From: a beta proteobacterium AAP65
GTDB lineage: Bacteria; Pseudomonadota; Gammaproteobacteria; Burkholderiales; Burkholderiaceae_C
Reading direction: 5' to 3'
Length of the DNA stretch: 64,000 bases
Assembly (NCBI GenBank): GCA_001295865.1
Contig: LJHW01000018.1
Span: forward strand, 23,766 to 87,765
This document shows positions 8,148 through 16,654 of this stretch, in pieces (position 1 is the first letter of the stretch; the number at the start of each line of letters is the position of its first letter). The notes beneath the pieces were generated by a model, which ran no database searches, was not told the DNA's origin, and saw only the letters and a program-made list of their open reading frames with translations. The position numbers and the translations under genes are program-made.

Positions 8148-9350
8148 TCAGGCGGGGTTCAGTGCCGCGTAGGCCGCGGCCTTCCACTCGAACCAGAACG
8201 GGTTCCAGAACCCCATGTGGCGCTGCGTCATCAGCACCAGCGCCTGGCCGGTGGCCGGCACCAGCGCCCAGTGCGTGCCGGCCAGGCCGCCCCACTGCAG
8301 CTCGCCCGCCGGCGTGTTGGGCTGCAGCGATGAAGCCGTGCGGGTCACCGCGCCGGCCAGGCCGAAGCCCAGCGAGGGCAGCGCACCGGTGTTCGGGAAG
8401 TTCACGCACAGCGAGGGCGGCAGGTGGTCGCGGGCCATCTCGGCCAGCAGCGTGTCGCTCAGCGGGCCGCCGCGGCCGGGCAGCAGCTGGCGCAGCAAGG
8501 CCAGCATGTCGGCCTGCGTGGTGGCCAGGCCGCTGGCGCCGCCTTCACGCGGCACGCGCGTGAGGTGGGCTTCGCGCCAGGGCACGCTGTCCAGGCGCTG
8601 CAGGCCCGGGGCCAGGGGGTCGGTCACGTCGCCCACGTAGAGCGCGGCCAGTCTGGGCGCCTGCGCGGGGCTCAAGACATAGCCGGTGTCCACCATGCCC
8701 AGCGGTCCGAAGAGGCGCTGCTGCAGCAGCTGCGCGTAGGGCTGGCCGGTGGCGATCTCCATCACGCGGGCCAGCACGTCGGGGGCCATCGAGTACTCCC
8801 AGCCCGCACCCGGCTGGAAACGCAGCGGCAGCGTGGGCAGCCGCGCAGCAATCGCCGCCGTGTCCAGGCCGGGCAGGCGCAGGCCCATCGCGCGGTAGGC
8901 GTCGAAGAGCAGCGTGCCGGGGTCGAACACGCCGTGGCTGAGGCCGGCCGTGTGCGTGAGCAGGTGGCGCAGCGTGATGTCCGCGGCCCGTGTTTCGGTG
9001 TCTTCCAGCACCGCGGCACCGGGCCTGAGCACCCGCGTGCCCGCGAAGCCGGGGATCCAGGTGTGCACCGGCGCATCGAGGGCCAGCACCCCCTCGCCCA
9101 CCAGCACCAGCGTCATCACCGCGGTCACGAGCTTGGTGTTCGAGAAGGCGCGGTGGATGTGGTCGGGGCGCAGCGGCGTGCCGGCTTCCAGGTCGGCGTG
9201 GCCGAGGCAGAAGCTGTCCACCACCTCGTGGCCGTCGAACACCAGCGTGGAGACGCCGGCCAGCCGGCCGGCGGCGTGGTGGCGGCGCAGCACCTCGTGT
9301 GCGGCTTTGAAGCGGGTGTCGTCGCCGGTGTGGTCGCGCAGGTCGGGCAT
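8148..9350 (-). CDS. Serine hydrolase of the beta-lactamase (class C/EstB) fold
   Basis: The 400-residue protein has the S-x-x-K nucleophile motif (Ser70-Asn-Thr-Lys73 in HRAFSNTKLVTA), a YSM motif in GWEYSMAPDVLARV in the position of Tyr-x-Asn, and a GGLAGTHW motif where penicillin-binding proteins have KTG/HxG. This places it in the beta-lactamase-related esterase/peptidase family. No signal peptide is apparent, so it is probably cytoplasmic and more likely an esterase than an antibiotic resistance enzyme. The ATG at 9350 is chosen over an upstream TTG. It follows a small gene by five bases and is likely its operon partner. Confidence 0.85.
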   Translation of the reverse strand: MPDLRDHTGDDTRFKAAHEVLRRHHAAGRLAGVSTLVFDGHEVVDSFCLGHADLEAGTPLRPDHIHRAFSNTKLVTAVMTLVLVGEGVLALDAPVHTWIPGFAGTRVLRPGAAVLEDTETRAADITLRHLLTHTAGLSHGVFDPGTLLFDAYRAMGLRLPGLDTAAIAARLPTLPLRFQPGAGWEYSMAPDVLARVMEIATGQPYAQLLQQRLFGPLGMVDTGYVLSPAQAPRLAALYVGDVTDPLAPGLQRLDSVPWREAHLTRVPREGGASGLATTQADMLALLRQLLPGRGGPLSDTLLAEMARDHLPPSLCVNFPNTGALPSLGFGLAGAVTRTASSLQPNTPAGELQWGGLAGTHWALVPATGQALVLMTQRHMGFWNPFWFEWKAAAYAALNPA

Positions 9351-9355
9351 GGATC

Positions 9356-9667
9356 TCAATCGGTGTCGGTCGGGAAAAACGCCTGCAGCAGCGCTTCGAT
9401 GAAGCCCGGATCGCCGGTGATGGTGAGGTGCACGCTGTGCCAGCCGCCGGGCTCGGTGCCGGTGTGCAGGTCGTGGTGCCAGCGGCCGCCTTCGTCACGC
9501 GGGCCGTGGCCTTGCGGCTGTTGCGCGTGGCACCAGGCCAGCACGCGGGCCACCTCGGCGCGCACGGCGGCGTGTTCGGCTTCGCGCGTGCTGGCGGCGG
9601 CTTCGAGCACGGTGTCGCCGTCGAGCGTGAGGGCGGTGTCGGCGGTGAGGTAGCGCAGCGTCGGCAT
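9356..9667 (-). CDS. Conserved small hypothetical protein
   Basis: The 103-residue protein begins MPTLRYLTADTAL and is rich in His and Trp (GRWHHDLHTGTEPGGWHSVHL). It has no membrane segment or signal peptide. I do not recognise a named family. It lies upstream of the beta-lactamase-fold hydrolase with a five-base gap, so the two are probably translated from one message. Codon use matches the neighbours. Confidence 0.6.
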   Translation of the reverse strand: MPTLRYLTADTALTLDGDTVLEAAASTREAEHAAVRAEVARVLAWCHAQQPQGHGPRDEGGRWHHDLHTGTEPGGWHSVHLTITGDPGFIEALLQAFFPTDTD

Positions 9668-9719
9668 CGCTGCATTCTGGCGCTGCCTGCGGTGCGCGGT
9701 GTGCGGTGGCGTGCGGGGT

Positions 9720-11273
9720 TCAGCCCAGCGCCGGCCACCACAGCGTGACGGTGCTGCCCTGGCCGAGCTGGCTCTCGATGTCGATGCGGCCGGCGTGCAG
9801 GTCGAGGATCTCCTTGACCAGGCTCATGCCCAGGCCGGTGCCCGGCACCACGCCCGACTGGTCGGCGCGGTAGAAGCGCTCGAAGATGCGCGCCTGCTGC
9901 TCTTCGTTCATGCCGATGCCCAGGTCGGTGACCCGCAGGCCCCAGGCGGGCTGGCCCGCGAGTTCGCCGGGCAGCACCTGCAGCGTGATCTCGCCACCGC
10001 CGGGCGAGTACTTGTAGGCGTTGGTCAGCACGTTCAGCAGTGCGCGGTGGAAGAGTTTCGGGTCGACCTGCAGCGGCGCCTGCGTGGGCAGCGGGCCCAC
10101 CTGCAGCGGCCGGGCATCACCCGGGATGGACAGGCCCTGCACCGTGGTGCCCACCAGCAGCGCCAGTTCGTGCGTGCTGCGCGCGACGACCCGCGCGCCG
10201 CCCTGCTCCAGCCGCGTGAGGTCGAGCAGCTCGTCCACCAGCGAGATCAGCAGCGACGACTGGCGGTGGATGATGCCGAGCATCTCGTGCCGGCGCTCTT
10301 CGCTGGCGGGGCGGCGCAGCATCAGCTCCGAAAAGCCGTAGACGCTGACGATGGGCGTGCGCAGCTCGTGCGCCGCGGTGTGCAGGAACTCGCTCTTCAG
10401 GCGTTCGATCTCCGATTCACGCGTGATGTCGCGCAGGTAGAGCACGGCGCCGGTGGGCTCGCCGCTGCGGCCGTCGGCCTCGGGCGCGGTTTTGTGCCGC
10501 AGCGCCCAGGCCAACACACGCGGGCGCGGCGTTGCCAGCTGCAGCACGCCGGCGGGGGTGTCGCTTTGCCCGGGCAGGCCCTGCTGGGCCCGTGGCTCGG
10601 TGCATGCGCCCAGCCAGCTTTGCAGCGCCGGCAGGTCCATGGCCAGCAGTTGCGGGCCCTGCAGCGCCAGCAGCTGCGCCGCGCAAGGGTTGCAGTAGGC
10701 CACGCGGCCCTGGGCGTCGAAGTAGACAAAACCGTCGCTGCTGAGCGAGAAGATGTCTTGCAGCCGCGAGAGCGCCTCGCGCAGCGCGGCTTCGGCGGCT
10801 TCTTTCTGGCCCAGCAGCACCTGCAGCTGCTCGTGCTGCTCGCAGGCGCGGCAGGCCTGGGCCAGGCGCAGCAGCACCACGCCGATGGCCGCCAGCACCG
10901 GCTCGGGCACGGGCTGGCCCAGTCGCTCGATGAAGAGCCAGCCGGCCGGGCCCAGCGGCAGCGCGTGCAGGTGGTGGCCGGGCTGGTGTTCGGTGTGCTG
11001 CGGCCGTGGCACGCCCGCGGCGGCGGTGGCTTCGCGCCAGGCCTGCGGGCCATCGGCCGCTGCGCTGGCTTGGAGGCTGCGTGCCGGGTAGGCCATGCGG
11101 CGCTGGCGGCCGGTTTCGTCGCCCCACCAAAGCTGGCAGTTCAGGCCGCGCACGAACTGCAGCAGCGGGCGCATGAAGGCGCGCGCCATGGGCTCGAGCT
11201 CCAGCGATTCGCCGATGCTCATGGCGAGCTCGAACTTGATCGCCGCGAGCGTCTGCGCCTGCGTGTCAGGCAT
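9720..11273 (-). CDS. Soluble PAS-containing sensor histidine kinase
   Basis: The 517-residue protein lacks membrane segments. An N-terminal GAF-like region (about 1-145, containing a WGDETG strand) is followed by a short coiled coil, a PAS domain (about 175-275, DIFSLSSDGFVYFDAQGRVAYCN), HisKA with His302 in HTAAHELRTPIVSVYG, and HATPase (NVLTNAYKYSPGGG, DLGIGM, GTGLGMSLVKEI). Its start overlaps the stop of the FIST gene by eight bases, so FIST protein and kinase are co-expressed. No receiver protein is adjacent. The FIST protein is the likely sensory partner. Confidence 0.88.
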   Translation of the reverse strand: MPDTQAQTLAAIKFELAMSIGESLELEPMARAFMRPLLQFVRGLNCQLWWGDETGRQRRMAYPARSLQASAAADGPQAWREATAAAGVPRPQHTEHQPGHHLHALPLGPAGWLFIERLGQPVPEPVLAAIGVVLLRLAQACRACEQHEQLQVLLGQKEAAEAALREALSRLQDIFSLSSDGFVYFDAQGRVAYCNPCAAQLLALQGPQLLAMDLPALQSWLGACTEPRAQQGLPGQSDTPAGVLQLATPRPRVLAWALRHKTAPEADGRSGEPTGAVLYLRDITRESEIERLKSEFLHTAAHELRTPIVSVYGFSELMLRRPASEERRHEMLGIIHRQSSLLISLVDELLDLTRLEQGGARVVARSTHELALLVGTTVQGLSIPGDARPLQVGPLPTQAPLQVDPKLFHRALLNVLTNAYKYSPGGGEITLQVLPGELAGQPAWGLRVTDLGIGMNEEQQARIFERFYRADQSGVVPGTGLGMSLVKEILDLHAGRIDIESQLGQGSTVTLWWPALG

Positions 11274-12411
11274 GGCCGTAGGCGCCGAGCACGAAGGTCT
11301 TGTTGTAGAACTCCAGCACGTAGGTGCCGTTGTTGGCGATCTCGCCCAGGCTCAGGGCGCCGAAGAGCGCGGCCTCGGGGCCGCCGGTCTGCTGCAGGTG
11401 CGCGCAGGCGGCCTGCAGCTCTTCGCCGAAACGCGGCCCCAGGAAGAGCACGCGGCTGATGCAGTCCACCAGCAGCGCCCCGGCCGCGCGCCCGCCCGTG
11501 GCCTGCAGCGCCTGCACGGCATCGGCCGTGCCCTGGCGTGCGGCGCCGATGAGGCCGTCGACCTGCCCGCTGAGGATGTAGACCATGCGCTGCACCGGCA
11601 CCGCGCCCACGCAGACCAGTGCGTCGCCGCGCATCACGATGGGGTCGCGCACGAGCAGCGAACCGTCGAAGCGTGCGATGCCGAAAGGGTGGCCCTTGGC
11701 GTGCTCGAAGAAGTTCTCGGGTGTGAGTGCCGTGCCGACGATGGGCTCGACACAGGCACGGTAGACCTCGGCCGCGGGCCGGTAGTCGAGGCTGGTGATG
11801 GTGTTGCCTTCGGCGCCGGTGACGACGAAGGGGCCGCTGATCGACTGCCAGCCGTGGTTGACGCCGATGCCCAGCGGTGTGTCGAGGTCCACCACCACGC
11901 CCACGCCGCTGCGCAGGCCCTCGGGCGTGAACACGCAGGGCCGCACCTCGAAGCTCAACGAGCCGGCACCACCGCCCAGGAAAGAGGCACCGCCGCCGAT
12001 GTGCTCGAACACGGCCTCGATGAAGTCTTCGATGAAGGGCGCCAGCCCGTCCACCAGCACGAGCTGTGTGCGGCCCTCGTGTGCGGCCGCGGCTGCCAGC
12101 GGGCCGTGGTAATCGGCACCGGGCTGGTCGAGGCCGCTCACGGTCGTCACCCGGGCCGCGTTGGCCAGGGCCACCACCACCAGGCCGGTGTCGGTGTGGG
12201 TGCCGCCGTGCAGCACCTGCGGAAACACGCCACCGAACACCGGCACCGGCAGCGCGCGCAGCACGGGGTCGACTTCGGCCGCGGGCCAGGCCACGCCATC
12301 GGCGGCCAGCACCAGCAGCGAACGCGCGCCGGCCGCCACCGCTTCCTGCAGCCGCTGCGCCAGCAGCGCTGGGCTGCCGATGGGGTCGAAGTGCACGTTG
12401 ATGACTTGCAT
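11266..12411 (-). CDS. FIST-domain sensory protein
   Basis: The 381-residue protein matches FIST N and FIST C sensory domains: FGGVFPQVLHGG, FLGGGAGSLS, GVNHGWQSISGPFVVTGAEGN, a central YRACVEPIVG, and the C-terminal RAAGALLVDCISRVLFLG, ALSLGEIANNGTYVLEFYNKTFVLGAYG. FIST modules are thought to bind small ligands, possibly amino acids, and usually accompany signalling proteins. Here the next gene is a soluble histidine kinase. The ATG at 12411 begins the conserved domain; the open frame upstream of it is unrelated to the family. A small AT-rich control region lies just upstream. Confidence 0.85.
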   Translation of the reverse strand: MQVINVHFDPIGSPALLAQRLQEAVAAGARSLLVLAADGVAWPAAEVDPVLRALPVPVFGGVFPQVLHGGTHTDTGLVVVALANAARVTTVSGLDQPGADYHGPLAAAAAHEGRTQLVLVDGLAPFIEDFIEAVFEHIGGGASFLGGGAGSLSFEVRPCVFTPEGLRSGVGVVVDLDTPLGIGVNHGWQSISGPFVVTGAEGNTITSLDYRPAAEVYRACVEPIVGTALTPENFFEHAKGHPFGIARFDGSLLVRDPIVMRGDALVCVGAVPVQRMVYILSGQVDGLIGAARQGTADAVQALQATGGRAAGALLVDCISRVLFLGPRFGEELQAACAHLQQTGGPEAALFGALSLGEIANNGTYVLEFYNKTFVLGAYGHA

Positions 12412-12442
12412 GGCTGGGCCGGCGCGGTGTTGAGGTTTGTCA

Positions 12443-12454
12443 TTTTGCGCAAAA
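12443..12454. promoter_or_regulatory. Palindrome in AT-rich divergent promoter region
   Basis: TTTTGCGCAAAA is a perfect 12-bp palindrome. It lies in the only AT-rich stretch (about 12435-12480) between the FIST/kinase operon and the small Cys-protein/galM pair. Two copies of CATTTG, nine bases apart, follow at about 12462-12477. It may be an operator shared by both operons. Confidence 0.45.
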
Positions 12455-12582
12455 CAGATTTCATTTGAATCATTTGTTTGCGGGCTGGCGTGAAGTTCTG
12501 GGCGGTGCCGTGCACAGGTCCACGGATGCCGGCACCTACACTGCCGGCCTTTGGGGCCGGGCCCCGCACCGGAGGGCGCCAC

Positions 12583-12897
12583 TTGGGCGAAGCCAAACAA
12601 CGGGGTCCGCGCACGGCGCGGGTGGCAGCAGCGCAGCAGCAATGGGCGCAGGCCCAGCAGCCGCCGGCCATGGCCTGCAATGCCTGCGGGCAGGCGCTGG
12701 CCGACATCACACCGGTGGACACCACCGCGCTGCGCGGCATCGCGCAGGCCTTCCAGGCCCATTGCGCGGCCTGCGACCAGGACACCTGGGCCGTGCGCGG
12801 CGAACCCGCCGCGGTGCGCGCCTTCTACGACGCGCTGGAGAAGGCCGCCGGCCAGCAGGTGCAGCTGGGCAAGGCCGGGCCGGCCAGCGCGGCCTGA
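12583..12897 (+). CDS. Small Cys-motif protein, TTG start
   Basis: The 104-residue protein starts at TTG 12583, chosen because GGAGGG lies at 12571-12576, a near-ideal six bases upstream; no ATG has comparable support. It has two C-x2-C pairs (CNAC and CAAC, about 30 residues apart), which suggest a small zinc ribbon, and a leader GEAKQRGPRTARVAAA. It is followed at once by galM. I do not recognise a named function. Confidence 0.6.
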   Translation: MGEAKQRGPRTARVAAAQQQWAQAQQPPAMACNACGQALADITPVDTTALRGIAQAFQAHCAACDQDTWAVRGEPAAVRAFYDALEKAAGQQVQLGKAGPASAA

Positions 12898-12899
12898 GG

Positions 12900-13934
12900 G
12901 TGGCTGCTGCCACCGCCGCCGGGGCGGCCCCGCGTGTGTGGCGCCTGGGCGCCGCGCCGGGCCTGCAGATCGAGGTGTGCGACATCGGTGCGCGCTGGAT
13001 GTCGTGCCGCGTGCCGCTGGCCGACGGCACGCTGCGCGAGACCCTGCTCGGCCACGCCGACGCCGCGGCGCACCTGCACGAGCCCGGCTACCTGGGCGCG
13101 GTGGTGGGGCGGTATGCCAACCGCATCGCCAACGCGACTTTCACGCTCGACGGCCGGCAGCACCGGTTGCTGGCCAACGAGGGCGCGCACCAGTTGCACG
13201 GTGGGCCCGAGGGCTACGACCGCCGCCGCTGGACGCTGGTGTCGCAAGGCCCCTTGCACCTGCGCCTGCAATTGCGTTCACCAGCCGGCGACCAGGGCTA
13301 CCCGGGCGCGCTGCAGGCCGAGGTCGAGTACCGCCTGCATGCCGGCGAGCCCGCGTTGACCGTGGCCTTCCACGCCGAGGTGGAGGCCGCCTGCCCCGTG
13401 AACCTGGCCAGCCACGCCTACTTCAACCTCGACGGTGATGCCGGCTCGGTGCTGCAGCACCGGCTGCGTGTGGCGGCTGCGCATTTCCTGCCGGTGGCGC
13501 CGGGGCTCATCCCCACGGGTGAGCGCGCGCCGGTGGCGGGCACGCCTTTCGACCTGCGTGCGGGCCCGCTGGTCGGCGCGGGCCTGGGCCAGGGCGAACA
13601 GCAGGCGCTGACCCGCGGCTACGACCACTGCTACGCACTGGATGAAGCTGCGGCCAGCGGGCAGGCGCCCGCGGCCGAGCTGCTGGCCGGTGATGGCCGC
13701 CTGCGCATGGCGCTCCACACCAATTACCCCGGCCTGCAGGTCTACAGCGGCAACTTCCTGCACGCCGTGCGCGGGCGCGACGGCCGGCCCTTTGCCGACC
13801 ACGCTGGCGTGGCGCTGGAGCCGCAGTTTTTCCCCAACGCCCCCAATGTGCCGGCCTGGGCCGGCCAGGGCTGCATCGTGCGGCCCGGGGTGCCGCTCGC
13901 GCGCTGGATGCGGGTGCGTTTCGAAGCCTTGTGA
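12900..13934 (+). CDS. galM: Aldose 1-epimerase (mutarotase) family protein
   Basis: The 344-residue protein has the GalM pattern: VGRYANRIANATFTLDGRQ, NEGAHQLHGGPEGYDRRRW with the conserved His, the NLASHAYFNLDG motif with the second catalytic-site His, the Asp in RGYDHCYAL, and the catalytic-base Glu in VALEPQFFPNAPN. It interconverts alpha and beta anomers of aldoses or a related sugar substrate. The GTG at 12900, two bases after the preceding stop, gives the usual family length; upstream frame extension is non-coding. Sugar specificity cannot be read from the sequence. Confidence 0.9.
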   Translation: MAAATAAGAAPRVWRLGAAPGLQIEVCDIGARWMSCRVPLADGTLRETLLGHADAAAHLHEPGYLGAVVGRYANRIANATFTLDGRQHRLLANEGAHQLHGGPEGYDRRRWTLVSQGPLHLRLQLRSPAGDQGYPGALQAEVEYRLHAGEPALTVAFHAEVEAACPVNLASHAYFNLDGDAGSVLQHRLRVAAAHFLPVAPGLIPTGERAPVAGTPFDLRAGPLVGAGLGQGEQQALTRGYDHCYALDEAAASGQAPAAELLAGDGRLRMALHTNYPGLQVYSGNFLHAVRGRDGRPFADHAGVALEPQFFPNAPNVPAWAGQGCIVRPGVPLARWMRVRFEAL

Positions 13935-13957
13935 AGCGCGGCGCCCGGCGCAGCCCC

Positions 13958-15778
13958 TCAGGGCGGCGCCGAGGCGGCTGAGGCCGCAGGCGCAACCGCC
14001 ACCTCGGGCGGCAGGAAACCCACGCGCCGCAGCTCGTCTTCAACACGCGGGTTCAGCGCCCGTGCGCGTGCGAGGTCGCGTTCGCCGACCTCGGGGCTGC
14101 CCAGGCGCTGGTGCGCGAGCCCGCGGCCGTAGAGCGCCACGGGCGCAGCCTCCTTGCGGATGGCGCGCTCGAAGCGGCGCAGCGCGGTGCGGTCTTCGCC
14201 CACCCGAAGCTGCGCCCAGCCCGCGGCGGCCACGTGCTGCGGCACCGCGCTCTCGTTGTCGGCGGCCGCTTCGCAGTCTTGCACTGCCAGGGGCAGCGCC
14301 TCGTTGGTGCGCAGGCGCAGCAGGCAGCGCGCCGTCAAGGCGTCGGGCAGCCGCGCATCGAGCTCGTGGGTGTCTATCCACAGGCCGTACTGGCGCATCG
14401 CCTCGGGCACACGCTGCAGCCGGTCGTAGGTGCGGCCCATCTCCAGGCGCAGGTGGCTGCTGGGGGGCAGCTGCGTGTCCAGCAGGGCGAGGTCTTGCAG
14501 CGCGACAACGCTGTCGCCACCCGGCGCAGCGAGCAGGCGCACGCGTACCAGCCGCGCTTCTTGCAGCGCCGGCTCCAGGCGCAGCGCCTCGTCCAGATCG
14601 GCCCGCGCTTCGGTGGGTTTGCGCTGCGCGAGGTGGACACGGGCGCGGGTGTGGAAGTTCTCGGCCACCGTGGGTGCCAGCGTGATGGCGCGGTTCAGAT
14701 CGTCCAGTGCGCTGTCGAGCTGGCCGGCGGCCAGCGAAGCAGCGCCGCGCCTGGCCAGCGCGCCGGCGTCTTGGGGGTCGAGCGCGCGTGGCAGCGCGGC
14801 CATGCGGGTGTCCAGGTTGCCGGGGGTGCCGCTGCCGGCCGGGAACACCTGCCGCCCGTTCCAGGTGGCATAGAGCTTGTCTTCGCGCTGCGAGATGTAG
14901 ATGCGGTGTGCGAGGAAGTAGTCCAGCCCGAGGATCATGTCGTGGTCCTCGCTGTCGGTCTCGCTCACCAGCAGTCGGCTGTCGTTCAGGCGCTGCGTGG
15001 CGATGTCGATGCTGGCCACCGTGGCCAGCCAGGCGCGCGCGCGCCCGGCCCCCGCGCCGGCGATGAAACCGCTGCGCTTCATCTGGCTTTCTTCGATGCC
15101 GGCGCGGCGTGCGGCGCGCCATTGCAGGCTGCTGGTGGGGGCGCCGGTGTCCAGCAGCGCCGTCATGTTCACGCCGTTGACCTTCACGCGCACCAGCAGC
15201 GGGTTGTTGTTGTGCTCGCGGGTGAGCCGCTCCAGCGGCACCACGATCACCGGCGCCTCGCCGGCCCAGTGCGCGTAGTGGCCCTCGTCGCAGTCGCCCT
15301 TCGGAAAACTGAGCTTGACCTCGCCATGGGCGAGGTCGTATTCGGTGTCGCGCAGCGAGAGGAAGTTGCGGCCGATGATGCCCTGGATGCCGGCACCGAT
15401 CTCGTTGCCACCGACCAGGAACTCGACGTTCGGCAGCGTGGCCCCGAGCAGGCCCACCTTCTCGACGCGGGTGCGCTGCAGCTCGATGTCGCCGGTGACG
15501 CCGCGCACCCGCACACCCATGGGCAGCGGGCGCAGCTTCAGCTGCAGCTGCGTGGCCAGCGGCGTGCCGATGACGCTGAAAAAGGCGCCGCTGTCCACCA
15601 GCATGCGCGCCTCGGTGCCATTGAGCGTGAGCTGGGCCACGGGCCGCTGCTCCACCAGCTGCACCGGGATCTTCAGCTGCTGCAGCTTGCAGGGCTCGGC
15701 GGCAGCGGGGGCGCTGGCCATGGCCAGGCAGGCGCTCAAGAACAAGCGCCGCAACGCGGCGGTGCGAACGGGCGACAT
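13958..15778 (-). CDS. Exported double retropepsin-like protein with TPR repeats
   Basis: The 606-residue protein has a signal peptide (about 1-28) and two retroviral-type aspartic protease modules. The first active-site motif is Asp62-Ser-Gly (RMLVDSGAFFSVI) and the second Asp210-Thr-Gly (ALLDTGAPTSSL), each followed by a Gly-rich ILG-type loop (GIIGRNFL, MILGLDYFL). From about residue 330 to 590 it consists of TPR-like helical pairs (ARRGAASLAAGQLDSALDDLNRAI and others). A chain with both half-sites could form an internal pseudo-dimer like pepsin. The last residues are Ala/Pro-rich. It is 102 bases downstream of a metalloprotease gene on the same strand. Confidence 0.82.
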   Translation of the reverse strand: MSPVRTAALRRLFLSACLAMASAPAAAEPCKLQQLKIPVQLVEQRPVAQLTLNGTEARMLVDSGAFFSVIGTPLATQLQLKLRPLPMGVRVRGVTGDIELQRTRVEKVGLLGATLPNVEFLVGGNEIGAGIQGIIGRNFLSLRDTEYDLAHGEVKLSFPKGDCDEGHYAHWAGEAPVIVVPLERLTREHNNNPLLVRVKVNGVNMTALLDTGAPTSSLQWRAARRAGIEESQMKRSGFIAGAGAGRARAWLATVASIDIATQRLNDSRLLVSETDSEDHDMILGLDYFLAHRIYISQREDKLYATWNGRQVFPAGSGTPGNLDTRMAALPRALDPQDAGALARRGAASLAAGQLDSALDDLNRAITLAPTVAENFHTRARVHLAQRKPTEARADLDEALRLEPALQEARLVRVRLLAAPGGDSVVALQDLALLDTQLPPSSHLRLEMGRTYDRLQRVPEAMRQYGLWIDTHELDARLPDALTARCLLRLRTNEALPLAVQDCEAAADNESAVPQHVAAAGWAQLRVGEDRTALRRFERAIRKEAAPVALYGRGLAHQRLGSPEVGERDLARARALNPRVEDELRRVGFLPPEVAVAPAASAASAPP

Positions 15779-15880
15779 GGCGTGTTTCCTCCCTGGACTG
15801 CAGGCGCCGCGCCGGCTGCCTTCGAACGGGAAGCCTGGAGCCGCTGCGCCGGGGCCGACTGTAGCCGCGCCGGGGCGCGC

Positions 15881-16588
15881 TCAGCGTGTCGTGCCGTTGA
15901 GCGCCTGGCAGCGTGCGATGTCGCAGGCCGTGGGCAGCAGCGCGCGGTACTCGGGCGCGCTTTTGTACGAGCGGCCGTCGCGCGTGCTGCAGGTCTGGCC
16001 GGCGGCATCGGTGTAGTAGCTCATCACGTCGATGCAGCGGCGCGAGTGCGCCACCAGCCCGTAGAAGTGGCCGAGCTCGTGGCTCAGCGTCATCTGCAGC
16101 GTCTGCACCGCGGGGTGGCGCGGGTTGCGCTGCGCCAGCAGCGTGTACATCGCGGTGCTCATGGCCAGGCGCCGGTGCGTGAGGTTGGCCAGCGCAAACT
16201 GGCCGCGGCTCTCGGCCTCGCTCCACAGCACCACCACGGGCGGTGTGGCTTCCAGCGTGGCGGCTTCTTCGCCGATCACCTTCGCCGGGATGCCGCAAGC
16301 CGACCAGGCCCGCGCCGCGCGCTGCAGCGCGGCCAGCACGGTGCCTTCGTCGAACTGCCGCGGCGCGCCGGCGTGGCGGTAGACGATGTTCACGGCGGCC
16401 ACGCCGGCGGGGCGGTCGCGGCCGTCGGGCCACAAGCGCTGCTCGCCGGGCAGGCAGCTGGCGGCCTCTTGCGCGCGCAGGCTGGCCACGGGCTCGGGGC
16501 CGCGTGCGGCCGTGGGCACGCACAAGAACGCGGCCAGCGCCGCCGCGAGGGCGCGGTGGCGCCGGGCCAGGGCAGACTTCCAGAACAT
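15881..16588 (-). CDS. Matrixin-like zinc metalloprotease, exported
   Basis: The 235-residue protein has an N-terminal signal region (basic MFWKSALARRHR, hydrophobic to about residue 28). Its zinc motif is His170-Glu171-x2-His174-x6-His181 (SHELGHFYGLVAH), the extended metzincin site, followed by the Met-turn Met189 in IDVMSYY. Matrixin-type domains cleave extracellular or cell-envelope proteins. Four or more Cys residues suggest disulfides in the periplasm or outside the cell. The frame continues upstream without family similarity, and the ATG at 16588 is the natural start. It may share a transcript with the retropepsin-TPR gene. Confidence 0.82.
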   Translation of the reverse strand: MFWKSALARRHRALAAALAAFLCVPTAARGPEPVASLRAQEAASCLPGEQRLWPDGRDRPAGVAAVNIVYRHAGAPRQFDEGTVLAALQRAARAWSACGIPAKVIGEEAATLEATPPVVVLWSEAESRGQFALANLTHRRLAMSTAMYTLLAQRNPRHPAVQTLQMTLSHELGHFYGLVAHSRRCIDVMSYYTDAAGQTCSTRDGRSYKSAPEYRALLPTACDIARCQALNGTTR

Positions 16589-16654
16589 CGCCCGATGCTG
16601 CCAGCGCCGTGACAATGGCCATGCCCCGAACAACGCCGCCAGCACCCCCGAAAC

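Noticed and set aside
8148..9350. Naming the hydrolase an AmpC beta-lactamase
   Set aside because: It lacks a signal peptide and the Tyr-x-Asn and KTG motifs are altered, so esterase or peptidase activity is more likely.
14111..16612. An 833-codon plus-strand frame
   Set aside because: It spans two well-supported minus-strand protease genes and has no family features.
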